DNA of 64,000 nt from Macrostomum hystrix (taxonomy: Eukaryota; Platyhelminthes; Macrostomidae): the NCBI GenBank assembly GCA_950097015.1, contig CATNEN010000001.1:1538001-1602000 (forward strand), written 5' to 3'. The translations under genes and the position numbers were made by a program. Shown here one piece after another: positions 21,250 through 31,423 of this stretch (the first letter of the stretch is position 1; the number at the start of each line of letters is the position of its first letter). The notes under the pieces are model-generated. The model was not told the origin of the DNA, made no database searches, and was given only the letters and a program-made list of their open reading frames with translations.

Positions 21250-21490
21250 GACCTACAGCCAACAAGGAGTAAGTCTTATCAATTTCCCTGACTCCTAAGC
21301 ACACAGACACCAATGCTGCCCACAGGTATGTAGTCATGTACATGCTGCCTACACATGTGTTTATTGACAGAATTTGTCAGGAAAAGTACACCCTCACTGT
21401 GTCTTGGAGGTTGGCCCTCAAGGGTGTAAATTGTATGTCACCAAGCCTTCTCTCAGCAACTGCACCCCTAAGGAATGTGGCCTGACAATT
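21250..21490 (-). mobile_element. degenerate tRNA-derived SINE (family 2) body
   Basis: The plus strand carries CACTGTGTCTTGGAGGTTGG, CCCTCAAGGGTGTAAATTG and AAGCCTTCTCTCAGCAACTG. These are the reverse complement of the body of the copy at 47571-47830. The tRNA-like head is missing or decayed beyond 21490. Confidence 0.65.
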
Positions 21491-21651
21491 TAATTTAATT
21501 GGTATGAGAGCAGCATGTTTTAATATATCTTTGTTGCTACTGTGATTTTAGTATTATAATTGAAATGTAATAAGACAATTTTATTGTAATCTGTCTATTG
21601 CAGTCCCTATTAATACCTTTCCAATTTGCAGCTATGTACTTTTAAGATAAT

Positions 21652-21666
21652 ATGCTTAGACAATGA
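21652..21666 (+). promoter_or_regulatory. overlapping upstream ORF (ATG-Leu-Arg-Gln-stop)
   Basis: A five-codon ORF ends in a TGA that shares two bases with the main start codon (ATGA, 21663-21666). Another three-residue ORF precedes it at 21634-21645. A good acceptor (AATTTGCAG) ends at 21631, so both should be in the mature leader. Such overlaps usually lower or condition translation of the main frame. Confidence 0.5.
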
Positions 21667-24600
21667 ACCTGCAAGATAATGCGACTGCCAGTTCACAACA
21701 GTCGCCAGCCAATCCTGAACCAATGGAAGTGGCTCAACTAGCTATTGATATTGACAACGGTCAGGAAAGCCTATCAGACGATGATAATAACAGCCTAGAT
21801 GAGGAGGCTGTGCTAGTCTGGCGGGCTGATAATGTCGGAGCTGGCGCTTTTGGTGGCAATATTGCTGCCGCTGGCGATTTGGGCGACTGCCAACATCAGC
21901 AGAACCAGCTCGGACCGGAGTCGGGACAATCAGGAGCTGGGTCAGGTTAGTGGCTGATGCTCAGCCTGTTTATTGGCATGTTAATAATTCTAACAGGACC
22001 TATCTCTCTCTCTCTCTCTGGTAGCATATTTGACATTAAGGACTGTCACAAAAAGGGCCGTTTTACTACATTTTCTCCACGCTTCTATTGCATGGGTAGC
22101 GCTTCACTCGACACGAGCGGTTTTCTCTCTAAAAGCTTTCTGATTTCTCACCCAAGTCCATAAGGCACACCCTGAACTGGAGGTTCACAGCCGCAGCTAA
22201 CAGTAAACTCGCAGCCATCGAGGAGGCAATGCTGCCAATGTCCCTGATCCCTGACATCACAGCACTATTTGACTTTCTCATTGTCAGGCAGTGTACAATC
22301 TTCTCGATAATTCTTCTCTCTACAGCTGCGTCCCAAATTTATATGGCTTCCCCAGTAAAAGTCTTCGTAATTTCCGACCCTAAGCTGCGATTCGAACTCC
22401 TGACCTTACAGTCATAAGTCCGTAGCTTTAAAAACTATTCTACTAGCTGCATTGAAGGGATAAAATCCTACTAGTTGATTCAACTCGCACATTTTCAGCT
22501 GCTCTGACTGGGGACGCCGTCCAATTGGCATTAATTGCAGCGTTTCCGCCTGTGTTGGGAGCAGCCGCAGCAGCCGCAGCGCCAATGGAAGCTATGGGCG
22601 ATTTTATTGACATCGACGTCAATGGCGCCGACTTCGACGCCGAAGAAGCCGACGGTGCCTCAGCCTCGAATCCTAATGGGAATCGAAATCAGCTGAGGAA
22701 TAACAATGCCCATAGCAACGGTATCCTAGGTGACAATCATGAGGAGCGTGCCGACTCATCGGATGAGAATGATAATGCCGGCGGTGCAACTGGCGCGGCT
22801 GGAGGTGAGATATCTGTGCTTCGATTGTTGGCTAAACAGTGGATTCAGTAGATTATAAATACGCTAACAGGCATATGCATTTTATCTCGAATTTGTCATT
22901 GTGGGCGGGGATTGTTGTTCAACAAAGCCTGAGGCACGTGGGGATTTTTTCAAACAAGGATTTAGGTTCGGCTGAATTTGTTGCTAAACAAAGACTTAGT
23001 TAAGAGGGATAATTGTTAAACAAAGAGTTTGGTAAAATGGGATTATTTTTGAACAAAGACTTGGGTGAAAGGGGATAGTTGTTAAACAATGACTACGGTG
23101 ATAAAGGATTATTTAAAAAAACTGAAGAGAGAGGTGATTATTATTAACAAAGACTAGCGCGGCTAAAATATTGCTGTAAATAGGATGAAAATAAAAAAAA
23201 ATTCGATAAAATAAGTTATAAATCAACAAAATTTAAAATTTTCTCATTCCTTCAGCCATGGTATACGATCGATATTCATCCGATCACCTGCCGATGGCCA
23301 TGGCATTATCAGCCGCAGCCGCTGCGGCAGCCGCCTCCGCCGCCTCCGCCGCCTCCGCCGCCGCCGCTGCAGCCGCCGCAGCCGCAGCAGTCTCTGTCAC
23401 GGCGTCGTCACCTTCTGCTGCTATGCAGCCCAACACTTGGCCAGACGAATTGTTGAACGATCTCAGCAGTGACGCCTCATCAATGCCCCCCCTTCATCTG
23501 CCGTCCTCCCAGCCTCAATTAGCCATCTTGTCTATCAACAATTTAAGCGCCGATTCTTCTAGTCCTGCAGCTATTTCGAATGCAGCGCATGCTACTACTA
23601 GTATTTGCGCGCATACTACTTCAAAGCTTAGCCAGGCGTCTAAAAAACAGCAGACTGTAGAATTGCATCGTAGGCGCAATCCGGAGGATCAAGAAGACGA
23701 TAATAAATCTGATCAATGCTGGCTATGGACTCAATCTGAGGCTCAATACGTTGAGCTGCAGTTGCTAGGCGGCGGCGGCAGATTGGGGCCGAGTTCTTGC
23801 GGTCCGGCTGCGCTATTGTTCACTTTAAAAGCTTTGGGTATCAATGCTGATCCTGGTGAATTATCGGCCACTGTGCCAGCGTCAATCAGAGTTCAGAATG
23901 CCGGATTGACTGCTTATTTATTGTCCAGAGCCCGAGCTGGCACCACCGCGCATGAGCTCATCGATGGTGTGCTCAAGTTCACCAATGGGCGAGTTCGCGG
24001 CCGATTCTTTGCCTGCTATCCGCGCCGTAGAACGCCTGGTGAGATTTGGCGCCTCCTTTGGCGCTTAGATGGGTAATCATCGATTGCATGAAAGATGGGT
24101 AATGACCGACTGCATGAAAGATGGGTAATGACCGACTGCATGAAAGATGGGTAATGACCGACTGCATGAAAGATGGGTAATGACCGACTGCATGAAAGAT
24201 GGGTAATCACCGACTGCATGAAAGATGGGTTATGACTGACTGACTGCATGAAAGATGGGTAATGACCGACTGCATGAAAGATGGGTAATCACCGACTGCA
24301 TGAAAGATGGGTAATCACCGACTGCATGAAAGGATCGGTAATGACTGACTGCATGAAAGATGGGTAATGACATGCTAGAGAGAGGTGAAAAGTACTTAAC
24401 AACAGAGGCAAGAAAATTATCCACTACTAGAGAAACTGGGTAATCACAGTTTTTCTTGAAGACAATAGTGCTCAAGATTGTACTCAAACTAGTGTGCTCA
24501 CTCAATTTCATTTGCCTAGGAAAGCACGGCTGGTATCGCTGGCTAGCCAGCTGGATGAGTCGAGGCGCCGTTCCCATAGTAACGCTAAACCCTCAAGTGC

Positions 24601-27203
24601 TAGGTTGCTTAGCTGCTACTTTAGTCAACAACAAGACTGTCAGTGCCGGAGCTGTATCAGCTGTCCTAGCCGGGTCGTCTAGTAATCATTGTGGACGAGT
24701 TGTTGCCGACGCCTGGCATCATCAGATGGTTCACGGCGTCACTAGGGAAGGTAAACACATTTCATCGACTATTCAAATTCAAAGTAACAGTTGGACTCCC
24801 GCAAAAAATAGGGATGTTTCTTTGGGTGATTCCAGTTGGAATCTGCGGTGTTTCCAGAAAAAGAAACAGCCGAACGCTGAAAGCATACCAATCGGATGAT
24901 TCCATGCTTAGAATCTACCCAACTGGGCGTTTTCTCGGTGCTTCTTGGTGGCGAAATGGAATCACCCAAAGAATCCTCCAGTTCGGAAGATTCCATGCTC
25001 AGAAACCGCCGAGGAAACGCCCGTAAATAATTCTCTGGTTGTCCCATAAGCCACTGGTTCGGGTGATTCTTCGGCGGTTTCCGCACAATTTACGGTTACA
25101 TCGGCTGCTTCCTGGGTGGTTTCTTTAACTCTTGCGAGATAGGGGGATTTTGGTAGATTCCACTCCTATTTTGCACAAAAAACCGGCCGAAGAAGCAGCC
25201 GAATTTTTACAGGGCTACCAAGCCATTTTGCCGCCCGTTTTTACACCATTGGTTTTTTGGCAGCGCCTGAATGCTAACAGCGTTGAGTGATGACTGATTG
25301 GTTGACAGACTAGACGATGGTGTCCTATGGTTGAGCTGCACCTTGTATTTAGGCTTGATCAGTTAAATTGGAGAAATTCCCGTCAGGGTGTCCAAAGTGG
25401 TCTACTTCCACCTGTTGTACCCCTTGAAGGTCCAGCAAATCCGTCTAGATAAAGGTAGTTGACCACCGAAGACAGAGATGACGCAGGCACATTCGGGTGA
25501 CATGCCGATGAATTTTGAAGGTCTTGCAAGGCCGCACTGAGGCGCAGTGCTAATTCGTGTATAGGTGCATGAAATACACTGGCGCTTATGGGAAAAATCC
25601 GACCTTCGGCCAGAACCATTGAATATCCCGACGGTCTGAAGAGCTGGCGACTTGATTATTGTTTCAGAAGACGCGCAACAAAAAGTTGGCCCGTGTTTTT
25701 GAATTTCGTGTGCTTGCGTTGCTCCGTTCGGGTGCAGCGAAAATTGTCAGTGGCGAATTTTCCCCTCCAAGATAGTCCACTGTTATAAGCGATTTCTATC
25801 ATCCAAGTTTCTTTAATTACAATCCTCAGGCGCCTACCTGACAAATCCACTCGGCCTAGTGCCATGGCCAAGTTTGTGCAGTCAGCTGTGCAGCGACTCC
25901 GTGCTTTTAGTGCGAAAGGCTGACGTTTGCAAACTTTGGAATCCAAGCGAAGATCTGGCACCTTTGGCTACCCAGCCCGATCCCAGGTGGGCGTCTATGA
26001 ATGTACTCGGACAGGTGAGTCATTATATTTATACCACTTTTTTAACTCTCATTTTTTATCCAAATGTGACCTGGTGTCACCATCTCACTACAAGTTGTGA
26101 CCGTCTCACTACAAGTTGTGACGTCTCACTCCAAGTTGTGACCGTCTCACTACAAGTTGTGACCGTCTCACTACAAGTTGTGACCGTCTCACTACAAGTT
26201 GTGACCGTCTCACTCCAAGTTGTGACCGTCTCACTACAAGTTGTGACCGTCTCACTACAAGTTGTGTCCGTCTCACTCCAAGTTGTGACCGTCTCACTCC
26301 AAGTTGTGACCGTCTCACTCCAAGTTGTGACCGTCTCACTCCAAGTTGTGACCGTCTCACTACAAGTTGTGACCGTCTCACTCCAAGTTGTGACCGTCTC
26401 ACTACAAGTTGTGACCGTCTCACTACAAGTTGTGACCGTCTCACTCCAAGGTGTGACCGTCTCACTCCAAGTTGTGACCGTCTCACTCCAAGTTTTGACC
26501 GTCTCACTCCAAGGTGTGACCGTCTCACTCCAAGGTGTGACCGTCTCACTACAAGTTGTGACGTCTCACTACAAGTTGTGACCGTCTCACTACAAGTTGT
26601 GACCGTCTCACTCCAAGGTGTGACCGTCTCACTCCAAGGTGTGACCGTCTCACTCCAAGGTGTCACCGTCTCACTCACTGCAAGGTGTGACCAACTCACT
26701 CACTCCAAGGTGTCACCGTCTCACTCCAAGGTGTCACCGTCTCACTCCAAGGTGTCACCGTCTCACTCCAAGGTGTCACCATCTCACTCACTCCAAGTTG
26801 TGACCGTCTCACTCCAAGGTGTCACCGTCTCACTCCAAGGTGTGACCGTCTCACTCACTCCAAGGTGTGACCGTCTCACTCACTCCAAGGTGTGACCGTC
26901 TCACTCCAAGGTGTGACCAACTCACTCACTCCAAGGTGTCAACATCTCACTCTAAATCAGAAGTGTGCTCACGCCATTCAGGTTGTGTGCCTACTCCGCG
27001 AATCTCAGCACCACGAGTTCGATGGTTTCCGTCCAAAATGTGCTCATCATATTCGTTTGCCGGCCGCTTACCAATCCGGCGTCAGTCTGTTTGCCACGGA
27101 GCCAGGCCTCTGCAAACTGCTAGCCGAAGCTGATGACCTGCCATTGGCTGGCGACAGTGATGACGATGATGAGGAAGTTGACGATGGCGCCGACGTATGC
27201 TAG
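21663..27203 (+). CDS. uncharacterised protein with a C39/papain-like cysteine-peptidase signature, 6 exons
   Basis: Exons: 21663-21945, 22499-22804, 23256-24038, 24520-24750, 25830-26014, 26961-27203, joining to 676 residues. Introns 1-4 are all phase 1; intron 5 is phase 0. The first 330 or so residues are acidic, Asn/Ser-rich and include long polyalanine. The conserved part starts with 'LGPSSCGPAALLFTLKALG' (Cys at about 378). It continues with 'RWLASWMSRGAVPIVTLNP' and 'ADAWHHQMVHGV' (His at about 524-525), then 'AYLTNPLGLV' (Asn540). That Cys, His, Asn/Asp-Pro order is the layout of C39-like and related papain-fold peptidases, with Asn where Asp is usual. The C-terminus is Asp/Glu-rich. 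I do not recognise a named orthologue; peptidase activity is inference. Introns 3 and 5 hold minisatellites. Confidence 0.68.
24062..24370 (+). repeat. minisatellite in intron 3 of the C39-like gene
   Basis: About twelve copies of a 23-24-bp unit, GATGGGTAATGACCGACTGC plus ATGAAA, start about 25 bp after the exon 3 donor. Each unit contains GGGTAATG, a donor-like core. Confidence 0.9.
24820..24971. repeat. 15-bp inverted repeat in intron 4 of the C39-like gene
   Basis: CTTTGGGTGATTCCA (24820-24834) and its exact inverse (24957-24971) are separated by 122 bp. 'GATTCCATGCT' recurs twice nearby. It may be a decayed element with inverted ends, but I see no target-site duplication. Confidence 0.55.
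26088..26957 (+). repeat. minisatellite filling intron 5 of the C39-like gene
   Basis: About 45 copies of a 19-bp unit, TCACTACAAGTTGTGACCG with GTC or a C/A change, run up to the exon 6 acceptor. The 3' half shifts to an AAGGTGTCACC variant with extra CACTCA inserts. Confidence 0.92.
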
Positions 27204-28011
27204 TTGCATGTCCATCTTAAACACAGTGTTTTTTATATAAGGCCAACATACTACTCATTATGTTGGGGCTGAGTAGGCGCCTAAGGTTTTTTACATATTT
27301 CGTACTAACGAAGATCAGTCAGCTGAGTAAACGATTATTAACTGTCTTTCTGTTCAGAATGTTTAGACAGCTCTGCGTGCGCATGTTATTACCCGTGTAT
27401 AGTAAAATTTGATAGCTGTGTAAATATTAATTACGTAGTTTATGTACATAATATTCAGAGCTGAAGGTCACGTAAGATACTTATTAGATACCATCCTCAA
27501 GTCTTTGTCTTTTTAACTACTTGTCTACTCGTAGTACCCGCATGCAATACAGAAATTATGTTTTTTTACATAGAAATTCATAGTTACAAGCGTATTTCCT
27601 GTGCAAAGATTTCAGTCCTTGTCATATAAGTAGTTGCAATACATGCTTGTTGGTTTGAGTTCAATTAATAAAAACACGAAGATTTTTTACAGTAAAAATC
27701 GTCTTAAAAATCAATGTTTATTAGTTATTTACAAAATACTCTACTTTTAATAGGAATTGCAGGAAAATTATAAATTGATGTTTACAGTGTACGGAAAGAA
27801 CGTACAGTTAAGATAGGATTATCATTTTTCTAATTTTATCAAGTCTGTAAGCTTATTCTCATCAATAAAAATATTATGAATCCTCTACTTTAAGTAGCAA
27901 GTAATTTAATCATTTTTGCTACTGTAAGTAGAAAGTTAGTATGTGAAGGTTTATTTGCATTTTTCTCAGATTTCAGCCATACATTTATTTGTTGAACCCA
28001 AGCGCATCGGC
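27204..28011. other. intergenic, C39-like gene to TMEM208
   Basis: AT-rich, no gene. A 3' splice site (CATTTTTCTCAG, ending 27969) lies about 40 bp before the TMEM208 start codon, marking a 5' UTR intron or a trans-splice acceptor. Confidence 0.5.
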
Positions 28012-29828
28012 ATGAAAGCGACAACAAAGCCTGTCAAGACGGCCACCAGGGGTCAGAAACAGATAGCGGAAGAGAATGTCACCACTTTGCAATTCTATCT
28101 TAGAGTTATTATGGCAGTGAACGCTCTGGCGTTGCCCTGCACCCTATTGTTCTGGAGCTCAGTGTCCGGCTGGCATCTGGCACTGACCTTAATCTGCGAA
28201 GCTATTCTAGGCGGCATCTACAAGATCATGTCCAGCATGTCCGCTGCTAGTTATTCGCCAACAGGTCAACTACTGGACGCTGGGCAGGATCTCAATATGG
28301 AGCAGGGCATGGCTGAACACTTTAAGGTTGGTTGCTTTAATGGCTGCTGGTTATGGCTCCATGGTGAGATTTGTTAGATGTTTATGGCTTTCTGGGTGGG
28401 ATTTTTAGGGATCATTACTCTCTAAATAGGATTTTAAGGGATCATTACTCTCTAAATGGGATTTTTTGGGATCATTACTCTCTAAATAGGATTTTAAGGG
28501 ATCATTACTCTCTAAATGGGATTTTTAGGGATCATTACTCTCTAAATGGGATTTTTATGGGTTATTACTCTCTAAATGGAATTTTTAGGGATCATTACTC
28601 TCTAAATGGAATTTTTAGGGATCATTACTCTCTAAATGGGATTTTTAGGATCATTACTCTCTAAATAGGATTTTAAGGGATCATTACTCTCTAAATGGGA
28701 TTTTTAGGATCATTACTCTCTAAATGGGATTTTTAGGATGATTACCCTCTAAATGGGATTTTAAGGGATCATTACTCTCTAAATAGGATTTTAAGGGATC
28801 ATTACTCTCTAAATAGGATTTTAAGGGATCATTACTCTCTAAATGGGATTTTAGGGATCATTACTCTCTAAATAGGATTTTAAGGGATCATTACTCTCTA
28901 AATGGGATTTTAGGGATCATTACTCTCTAAATGGGATTTTTAGGGATCATTACTCTCTAAATGGGATTTTAAGGGATCATTACTCTCTAAATAGGATTTT
29001 AAGGGATCATTACTCTCTAAATGGGATTTTAGGGATCATTAATCTCTAAATAGGATTTTAAGGGATCATTACTCTCTAAATGGGATTTTAGGGATCATTA
29101 CTCTCTAAATGGAATTTTTAGGATCATTACTCTCTAAATGGGATTTTTAGGGATCATTACTCTCTAAATGGAATTTTTAGGGATCATTACTCTCTAAATG
29201 GGATTTTAGGGATCATTAATCTCTAAATAGGATTTTAAGGGATCATTACTCTCTAAATGGGATTTTAGGGATCATTACTCTCTAAATGGAATTTTTAGGA
29301 TCATTACTCTCTAAATGGGATTTTTAGGGATCATTACTCTCTAAATGGAATTTTTAGGGACTATTACTCTCGAGATTGGATTTTTAGGGATCAAGACTCA
29401 CTGGATAGGATTTTTACGGATCACGACTCTCGGGTTTGGATTTGTAGGGATCACGATGAGATTATTTGGGATCACGACTCTCTGGATAGGATTTCTAGGG
29501 ATCACGACTCTCTGGATGGGATTTTTAGGGATCCTTAGTGCCTGGGTTTTAAGAAATTGTTAATTTTATTATTTAGAGCAGTAATCGGCAATCATTTCGC
29601 ATTCCTCAGGATGTGATGCTGTGGACAGCAGGTACACTAGGCCTAGCCCAGCTGCACACCTATTTCTTCTGCCTACTGTTAGTAGTGCCCATCCGCCTGC
29701 TGCACCTGTTGTGGGTCAACCTGCTCGGCCCGTGGTTCTTCGCCCCGGCCCCAGAAGAGACCGAAGCCGACGCTAAGAAGCTAAAGAAGCAGGAGAGGCG
29801 CATGAATAGGGCCAAGATTGTGCGGTGA
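28012..29828 (+). CDS. TMEM208: TMEM208 (SND2-like) ER membrane protein, 2 exons
   Basis: Exons 28012-28326 and 29610-29828 join in phase 0 to 177 residues; human TMEM208 is 173. TMEM208 is the animal counterpart of yeast Snd2, part of an SRP-independent route for inserting proteins into the ER. Diagnostic stretches are 'TRGQKQIAEENVTTLQFYLR', 'YKIMSSMSAASYSPTGQLLD', 'DLNMEQGMAEHFKDV' (spanning the splice junction) and 'LLWVNLLGPWFFA', followed by a Lys/Arg-rich tail. Two pairs of hydrophobic helices are evident. I start at the ATG before KATTKPVK, since codons further 5' cross an acceptor. The one intron is almost wholly a minisatellite. Confidence 0.95.
28395..29545 (+). repeat. minisatellite filling the TMEM208 intron
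   Basis: About forty copies of a 27-30-bp unit, made of GGGATCATTACTCTCTAAAT and GGGATTTTTA, with A/G and indel variants. Unit order repeats in blocks. It diverges in the last 200 bp before the acceptor at 29608-29609. Confidence 0.92.
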
Positions 29829-29962
29829 ACTGCGCTGCTAATTCACCTAGTAAAGGACGCTAATCGATATTCCAGTTTGCTGGCTTTAATTTGTTGGCTT
29901 CTAAGGCTGTGCGCTGCCGGTTGTAGTCTAAATACTCTTGTCCCATCTTTTTCTGTCTTGGT

Positions 29963-30262
29963 CTTGCTTATTTGTCTGTCTGTCTGTCTAGGTGTCTGTC
30001 TGCCTGTTCTGAGTGTCTGTCTGTCTGGGTGTCTGTCTGCCTGTTATGAGTGTCTGTCTGCCTGTTCTGAGTGTCTGTCTGCCTGTTATGAGTGTCTGTC
30101 TGCCTGTTATGTGTGTCTCTCTGTCTGTCTGCCTGTTCTGAGTGTCTGTCTGTCTGTCTGGGTGTCTGTCTGCCTGTTCTGAGTGTCTCTCTGTCTGTCT
30201 GTTCTGGGTGTCTTCTGTCTTTCTATCTGTCTGTCTGTCTGTCCTGGGTGTCTGTCTGCCAG
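29963..30262 (+). repeat. TGTC/TGCC-rich simple repeat
   Basis: A degenerate array of GTGTCTGTCTGCCTGTTCTGA-like units. The frames it opens on both strands are repeat artefacts. Confidence 0.88.
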
Positions 30263-30750
30263 TCAGTTGATTTCTTACCTGTATCAATTCTTCTCTCTGT
30301 CACCCGCTTTAATCCCTTGTGTCTCTAGTCTTAAATACTTTAAGGACGGCTTAAGGACTGGTAAATGTTTAGCTTTATATTTTTGGACACTTTCCATTGA
30401 TATTGATTATTTGAGAAACAAACTTATTTAAATATATGTTTGCCATGCTTGTTAGGTAAGCCAATATATATAAAAATTAGCTGTACTCTGCTACCTTATA
30501 TAAAACTATCTCGCTATTGTTTTGCCTTAATCCTATAATTAATCATCTGTACTTCCTTTAGTAATTGTATTCTTATCTACGGTAAAACATATAAACATTA
30601 TCTTGTAACTTGCGTTTTATTTGCGTAAACCATTTTTTGACATGTTGTGTTCTCAATGACGATTAAAGATATGATTGCTTGAGAAGTCCTGATCTACCTA
30701 TCTATAAACTTTGATTAAGCAATCTCGTTGTAATATTTTTTCAGTTTTTA
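30263..30750. other. spacer, no gene seen
   Basis: AT-rich sequence between two arrays; nothing recognised. Confidence 0.5.
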
Positions 30751-30756
30751 CCACCG

Positions 30757-31338
30757 ACTCTACTCTCTCTAGTCTACCTCTGACTCTACTCTCCCTACTC
30801 TACCTACTGACTCTACTCTCCCTAGTCTACCTCCGACTCTACTCTCCCTACTCTACCACTGGCTCTACTCTCCCTAGTCTACCTCTGACTCTACTCTCCC
30901 TAGTCTACCTCCGACTCTACTCTCCCTACTCTACAACTGGCTCTACTCTCCCTAGTATACGTCTGACTCTACTCTTCCTAGTCTTCCTCTGACTTTACTC
31001 TCTCTAGTCTACCACTGACTCTACTTTCCCTAGTCTACCTCCGACTCTACTCTCCCTAGTCTACCTCCGACTCTACTCTCTCTAGTCTACCACTGGCTCT
31101 ACTCTCCCTAGTCTACCTCTGACTCTACTCTCCCTAGTCTACCTCCGACTCTACTCTCCCTACTCTACAACTGGCTCTACTCTCCCTAGTATACGTCTGA
31201 CTCTACTCTTCCTAGTCTTCCTCTGACTTTACTCTCTCTAGTCTACCACTGACTCTACTTTCCCTAGTCTACCTCCGACTCTACTCTCCCTAGTCTACCT
31301 CCGACTCTACTCTCTCTAGTCTACCACTGACTCTACTC
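30757..31338 (+). repeat. 24-bp minisatellite upstream of ANAPC2
   Basis: About 24 units of CTCTACTCTCCCTAGTCTAC plus CTCCGA or a variant. A block of roughly 240 bp is duplicated (30845-31090 against 31090-31335). Each unit has a pyrimidine tract ending in TAG. It stops about 85 bp before the ANAPC2 start codon. Confidence 0.92.
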
Positions 31339-31423
31339 GCGTTTTTACAAATAAATATGGCGATTAAAAACAAAAAAATGTTTATGCCTATGCCTATATA
31401 AGTTTCAGTAACAACTCATAAGA

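Noticed and set aside
23258-23400. Trinucleotide-repeat expansion as a pathogenic-type feature
   Set aside because: The polyalanine tract uses mixed GCN codons, so it is not a pure repeat expansion.
25859-26895. VSLQVVT-type repeat protein frames
   Set aside because: They lie in the intron 5 minisatellite between two well-supported exons of the C39-like gene.
28371-29563. RDHYSLNGIF and GITTLWIGFL repeat frames
   Set aside because: They sit inside the TMEM208 intron and mirror its satellite unit.
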